Shown here: in pieces, positions 61,324-64,000 of the stretch | Position numbering within the stretch: position 1 is the stretch's first letter | Layout: each line of letters opens with the position of its first letter | Notes under the pieces: generated by a model | Told to the model about the DNA's origin: nothing | What the model saw: only the letters and a program-made list of their open reading frames with translations | Database searches by the model: none | Position numbers and translations under genes: made by a program | Assembly: GCF_038006205.1 (NCBI RefSeq) | Contig: NZ_JBBOUU010000001.1 | Coordinates: 1,800,001 to 1,864,000 of the forward strand | From: Solibacillus sp. FSL R7-0668 | GTDB lineage: Bacteria; Bacillota; Bacilli; Bacillales_A; Planococcaceae | Direction of reading: 5' to 3' | DNA length: 64,000 bases

Positions 61324-61614
61324 CTATTTTTCGTAGGAGTAGCTGAGCTCGTCGTTCGTTGTATCGACATTGACGATTAGGTGATGATCGTTAAAAAACC
61401 ACTCATCCGTTTTTTCAATATAAAAATGAATGTCCTCCACAACCGTTTCAATCCCAATTTCATGAGGCTGTTCGCGATTCATTCCAAGTGAAAACCCTTC
61501 GTGAAATGGGGAAGAACCGCCATAGCGTGCATAAAAGCGAATATAATCCCCTGATTGTGCTTCTAATTCTTGCTTGAACCAATTAATTGCATCATTTGTT
61601 AATTTAATTTCCAT
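61324..61614 (-). CDS. HesB/YneR-like protein without cysteines
   Basis: A 96-residue protein of the HesB/IscA fold, YneR type (MEIKLTNDAINWFKQELEAQ, then FYARYGGSSPFHEGFSLGM). True A-type Fe-S carriers have three Cys; none is present here, as in YneR, so Fe-S transfer is unlikely. GAGGTGA gives start ATG 61614. Next to plsY, as yneR is near yneS in Bacillus. Confidence 0.82.
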   Translation of the reverse strand: MEIKLTNDAINWFKQELEAQSGDYIRFYARYGGSSPFHEGFSLGMNREQPHEIGIETVVEDIHFYIEKTDEWFFNDHHLIVNVDTTNDELSYSYEK

Positions 61615-61678
61615 GTGATTCACCTCATTATTCTTTTTGACGTAAAACTTCCAGTGCACATCCATTATAACGATAATA

Positions 61679-61713
61679 AAAGCATGCTGAAAGTTTTTTC
61701 ACTCTCAGCATGC
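61679..61713 (-). terminator. rho-independent terminator
   Basis: Minus strand AGCATGCTGAGAG / CTTTCAGCATGCT stem followed by TTTATT, after plsY. Confidence 0.8.
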
Positions 61714-61724
61714 TAGCAAGGTAT

Positions 61725-62327
61725 TTAAAAGCCTTTAATTTTCGGTTCTGTCCCATTTTTGATGCGTTTTATGTTTTCACGGTGACGGTAGAAAATGAAG
61801 CCGGCTAAAAACGAGATTAAAATAAATAACGCAAAGTTTCCTGTGACAATCCAGAAAATAGTTACATAAATCATCGCAGCGGTTGCTGTAATCATCGATG
61901 TTAAGCTAACCATCTTTGTTGTTTTTAAGGAAATTAAAAAGACTACTAATAATACTAAAAATAATGGTAAGTTATAGCCTAATATAACACCCGCGCTTGT
62001 TGCGACCGCTTTACCGCCACGGAATTTAGCGAAAATCGGGAACATATGCCCCGCTACGGCAACAATTCCTAAAATAAGCGGATGGACGGTACTCTCTGCG
62101 AAAATGGGTAAGAGTGGCAATAGGACTGCAGCCGTTCCTTTTAAAATATCGATTAGCAATACAGCAATACCCGGTTTTTTACCTAATACGCGAAATGTGT
62201 TGGTCGTTCCTAAATTTCCGCTACCATGCTGGCGAATGTCCGTTTTGTAAAAAAGATTGCCAATCCATAGAGCCGATGGAATGGAACCGATTAAATAAGC
62301 ACAAATAATAATCAAAGCATTAAACAA
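61725..62327 (-). CDS. plsY: glycerol-3-phosphate acyltransferase PlsY
   Basis: A 200-residue, five-helix membrane acyltransferase that uses acyl-phosphate to make lysophosphatidic acid in phospholipid synthesis. Conserved motifs are [13 protein letters not shown], the motif 1 region [16 protein letters not shown] (Ser, Arg and Asn), [21 protein letters not shown] (His and the GGK loop) and [13 protein letters not shown]. Start TTG with AAAGGAG upstream. Divergent from parE, as in Bacillus. Confidence 0.95.
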   Translation of the reverse strand: MFNALIIICAYLIGSIPSALWIGNLFYKTDIRQHGSGNLGTTNTFRVLGKKPGIAVLLIDILKGTAAVLLPLLPIFAESTVHPLILGIVAVAGHMFPIFAKFRGGKAVATSAGVILGYNLPLFLVLLVVFLISLKTTKMVSLTSMITATAAMIYVTIFWIVTGNFALFILISFLAGFIFYRHRENIKRIKNGTEPKIKGF

Positions 62328-62428
62328 GAGTTGTGCTCCTTTCGAAATTCAGAATTATTAGTTGGTACTAATAGTATGTATTGAATATTCTACACCGTTT
62401 TCATTTAGAAGAAAAGAGGAATTATCAA

Positions 62429-62569
62429 ATGAGTTTTGGTGAAGCTATAGAATCAGCCAAAACAGACATCAAAATAAATTCAAACGCAAATACGGAATTG
62501 ATCATATATCGTATTGAAATGGAATACAACCCTTTTTATTTAGCTATGCCAATTTACCGATTCTCATAA
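62429..62569 (+). CDS. possible small protein, 46 aa (doubtful)
   Basis: ATG 62429 has AGAGGA ten bases upstream and encodes MSFGEAIESAKTDIKINSNA followed by NTELIIYRIEMEYNPFYLAM to a stop. No family is recognised and no terminator follows. It could be a remnant or chance ORF in the plsY-parE spacer. Confidence 0.25.
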   Translation: MSFGEAIESAKTDIKINSNANTELIIYRIEMEYNPFYLAMPIYRFS

Positions 62570-62683
62570 AACTTACAGGAAAATAGTTACATTTGACGAA
62601 AAAGTATTATAGGATATGCTTTTAAAGGGGCATTTTTGATGATACAATTAATCCTTGCAACGAATAAAACATCGCACATAACA

Positions 62684-62712
62684 TTGACAGCGTGCGATTT
62701 TGGCGGTACGAT
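62684..62712 (+). promoter_or_regulatory. sigma-A promoter of parE
   Basis: TTGACA (62684-62689), 17-bp spacer, TACGAT (62707-62712). Confidence 0.65.
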
Positions 62713-62723
62713 TAGATAGAAAT

Positions 62724-62737
62724 AGAACGTTTGTTTG
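62724..62737 (+). promoter_or_regulatory. LexA-like (SOS) box
   Basis: AGAAC-GTTT-GTTTG versus the Bacillus LexA consensus CGAAC-N4-GTTCG (two outer mismatches). It lies just past the predicted +1 of parE; parEC is reported as LexA-controlled in B. subtilis. Confidence 0.45.
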
Positions 62738-62758
62738 TATTTTTGGAGGGGATTGCAT

Positions 62759-64000
62759 TTGGTAAAAAACCAAACAGGTGTTTCTTATAATGAAGATGCC
62801 ATTCAAGTATTAGAGGGTTTAGAAGCCGTACGAAAAAGACCAGGGATGTATATTGGTTCCACGGATAGCCGAGGTCTTCACCACTTAGTGTATGAGATTG
62901 TTGATAATGCTGTGGATGAAGCGCTTGCTGGATTTGGGAATCATATCATCGTGAAAATTCATGAAGATAATAGTATTAGTGTACGTGACCATGGTCGTGG
63001 TATGCCAACAGGAATGCATAAAATGGGCAAGCCAACGCCGGAAATTATTTTCACTGTGCTACATGCCGGTGGGAAGTTTGGTCAGGGTGGCTATAAAACA
63101 AGTGGTGGATTGCACGGTGTCGGTTCATCCGTGGTAAATGCCCTGTCGACATTTTTAGAAGTAACGATTCATCGTGAAGGACAAATCTATAAACAGCGAT
63201 TTGAAAACGGAGGAAAACCTGCTACTTCGTTAGATATTCTCGGAAAAACGAAAGAAAATGGGACATTAGTTCATTTCCTACCAGATCCTACAATTTTTTC
63301 AGTAACAAAATATAATTACGATACATTAGCTGAGCGTTTACGTGAGTCAGCCTTTTTATTAAAAGGTTTAAAAATTGAGCTGATTGATGAGCGCGGTGAA
63401 GGAAAGCACGAGTTTTTCCATTATGAAAGCGGTATCGAGGCATTTGTCGCTTATTTAAACGAAGAAAAAGACGTCTTGCATCCAGTCAAATATGTTGAAG
63501 GGGATATGCAGGAAATAGAGGTTGAATTTGCGTTCCAGTTTAACGATGGTTATTCTGAAACGATTTTGTCATTCGTAAATAACGTACGTACGCGAGATGG
63601 TGGTACGCACGAAACCGGTGCAAAAGCGGCAATGACACGTGTTTTTAATGATTACGCAAAAAAAATCGGCTTGCTAAAAGAAAAGGATAAAAACTTAGAA
63701 GGCGCTGATATTCGCGAAGGCTTAACGGCGATTGTTTCCGTACGAATTCCAGAAAATTTATTACAATTCGAAGGGCAAACAAAGGGCAAGCTTGGGACTT
63801 CCGAGGCGCGCTCAGCGGTGGATACCGTTGTTTCGGAAAAGCTGATGTATGTACTGGAGGAAAACGCAGAGCTATCGGCATCTCTTGTCCGTAAAGCGAT
63901 CCGTGCACAGCAAGTTCGTGAAGCAGCGCGCAAAGCACGTGATGATGCACGTAATGGCAAAAAGAAAAAATCCAGCACATTACTCTCTGGAAAATTAACG
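62759..64000 (+). CDS. parE: DNA topoisomerase IV subunit B ParE (partial)
   Basis: The first 414 codons of the ATPase subunit of topoisomerase IV, which decatenates daughter chromosomes; the frame is still open at the window end. The GHKL ATPase core is clear: EAVRKRPGMYIGST, EIVDNAVDEALAG (catalytic Glu, Asn), VRDHGRGMPTGMH, TVLHAGGKFGQGGYKTSGGL and the HGVGSSVVNALS loop. The transducer domain follows with the Lys of the FEGQTKGKLGT loop. Start TTG 62759, with TTGGAGGGG eight bases upstream. parC probably follows outside the window. Confidence 0.96.
   Translation, partial: MVKNQTGVSYNEDAIQVLEGLEAVRKRPGMYIGSTDSRGLHHLVYEIVDNAVDEALAGFGNHIIVKIHEDNSISVRDHGRGMPTGMHKMGKPTPEIIFTVLHAGGKFGQGGYKTSGGLHGVGSSVVNALSTFLEVTIHREGQIYKQRFENGGKPATSLDILGKTKENGTLVHFLPDPTIFSVTKYNYDTLAERLRESAFLLKGLKIELIDERGEGKHEFFHYESGIEAFVAYLNEEKDVLHPVKYVEGDMQEIEVEFAFQFNDGYSETILSFVNNVRTRDGGTHETGAKAAMTRVFNDYAKKIGLLKEKDKNLEGADIREGLTAIVSVRIPENLLQFEGQTKGKLGTSEARSAVDTVVSEKLMYVLEENAELSASLVRKAIRAQQVREAARKARDDARNGKKKKSSTLLSGKLT

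Overview
The window is chromosomal DNA of a low-GC, endospore-forming member of the Bacillota. It most resembles the Planococcaceae (the Solibacillus/Lysinibacillus neighbourhood). The evidence is the plsY-parE gene order, a LysM/M14 endopeptidase of the type described from Bacillus (Lysinibacillus) sphaericus, an SLH-type wall protein, Bacillus-style TPP and SAM riboswitches, and forespore-type sigma-G promoters. No rRNA, tRNA or CRISPR array was seen. The identification is by eye, without database searches.

Layout. 0-9.4 kb: small proteins, a Na/Pi cotransporter behind PhoP-like repeats, a YcdB/SLH-like wall protein, a MATE exporter, a LysM/3D wall protein behind a WalR-type box, and zinc-ribbon minis. 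9.5-16.7 kb: an MFS exporter divergent from an XRE/TPR regulator, a chemoreceptor, GrpB, and yhdT-panF. 16.8-20.3 kb: a four-gene operon (divergent GTP cyclohydrolase II, RibD, FAD monooxygenase, HAD nucleotidase) that looks like a side branch of riboflavin chemistry. 20.4-28.4 kb: a hypothetical, a GIY-YIG nuclease, a DMT transporter, an alpha/beta hydrolase, a TetR-RND pair, and an XRE/superoxide-reductase-like fusion. 28.4-33.1 kb: a decayed accessory stretch with two frameshifted lipoproteins, a response-regulator stub, a YefM-YoeB toxin-antitoxin pair, and the first copy of a 213-nt non-coding RNA. 33.2-36.7 kb: the ykoFEDC thiamin-precursor ECF transporter under a TPP riboswitch. 37-41.1 kb: a DUF4272 protein and metNIQ. 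41.2-42.6 kb: small forespore-type genes with the second ncRNA copy. 42.7-46.6 kb: endopeptidase I and a MerR-ABC exporter operon. 46.6-51.3 kb: a phage-derived island. Its inner 3.6 kb is flanked by about 74-bp direct repeats carrying the promoter and start of the downstream thioesterase gene. 51.3-64 kb: the thioesterase, a large SF1 helicase with a partner gene, a SatD/DUF3307 pair behind three 29-bp repeats, SAM-riboswitch-controlled metA, an ABC ATPase, YczE, a YneR-like protein, plsY, and the 5' part of parE (open at the window edge).

Main observations. (1) Two copies of a structured, terminator-ended ncRNA, about 9 kb apart, each have a near-perfect sigma-G promoter with a 17-bp spacer. 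One copy lies among small genes that have the same promoter type. (2) The 16.8-20.3 kb operon combines a GTP cyclohydrolase II with an altered active site, a full RibD, a HAD phosphatase and a flavin monooxygenase. (3) The 46.6-51.3 kb island carries paralogous 'TLGDGL' coiled-coil miniproteins and repeated promoter/short-RNA/terminator modules. (4) Regulatory sites can be read directly for several operons: PhoP-like, WalR, TetR, MerR, YefM-YoeB, SatD repeats and a LexA-like box.
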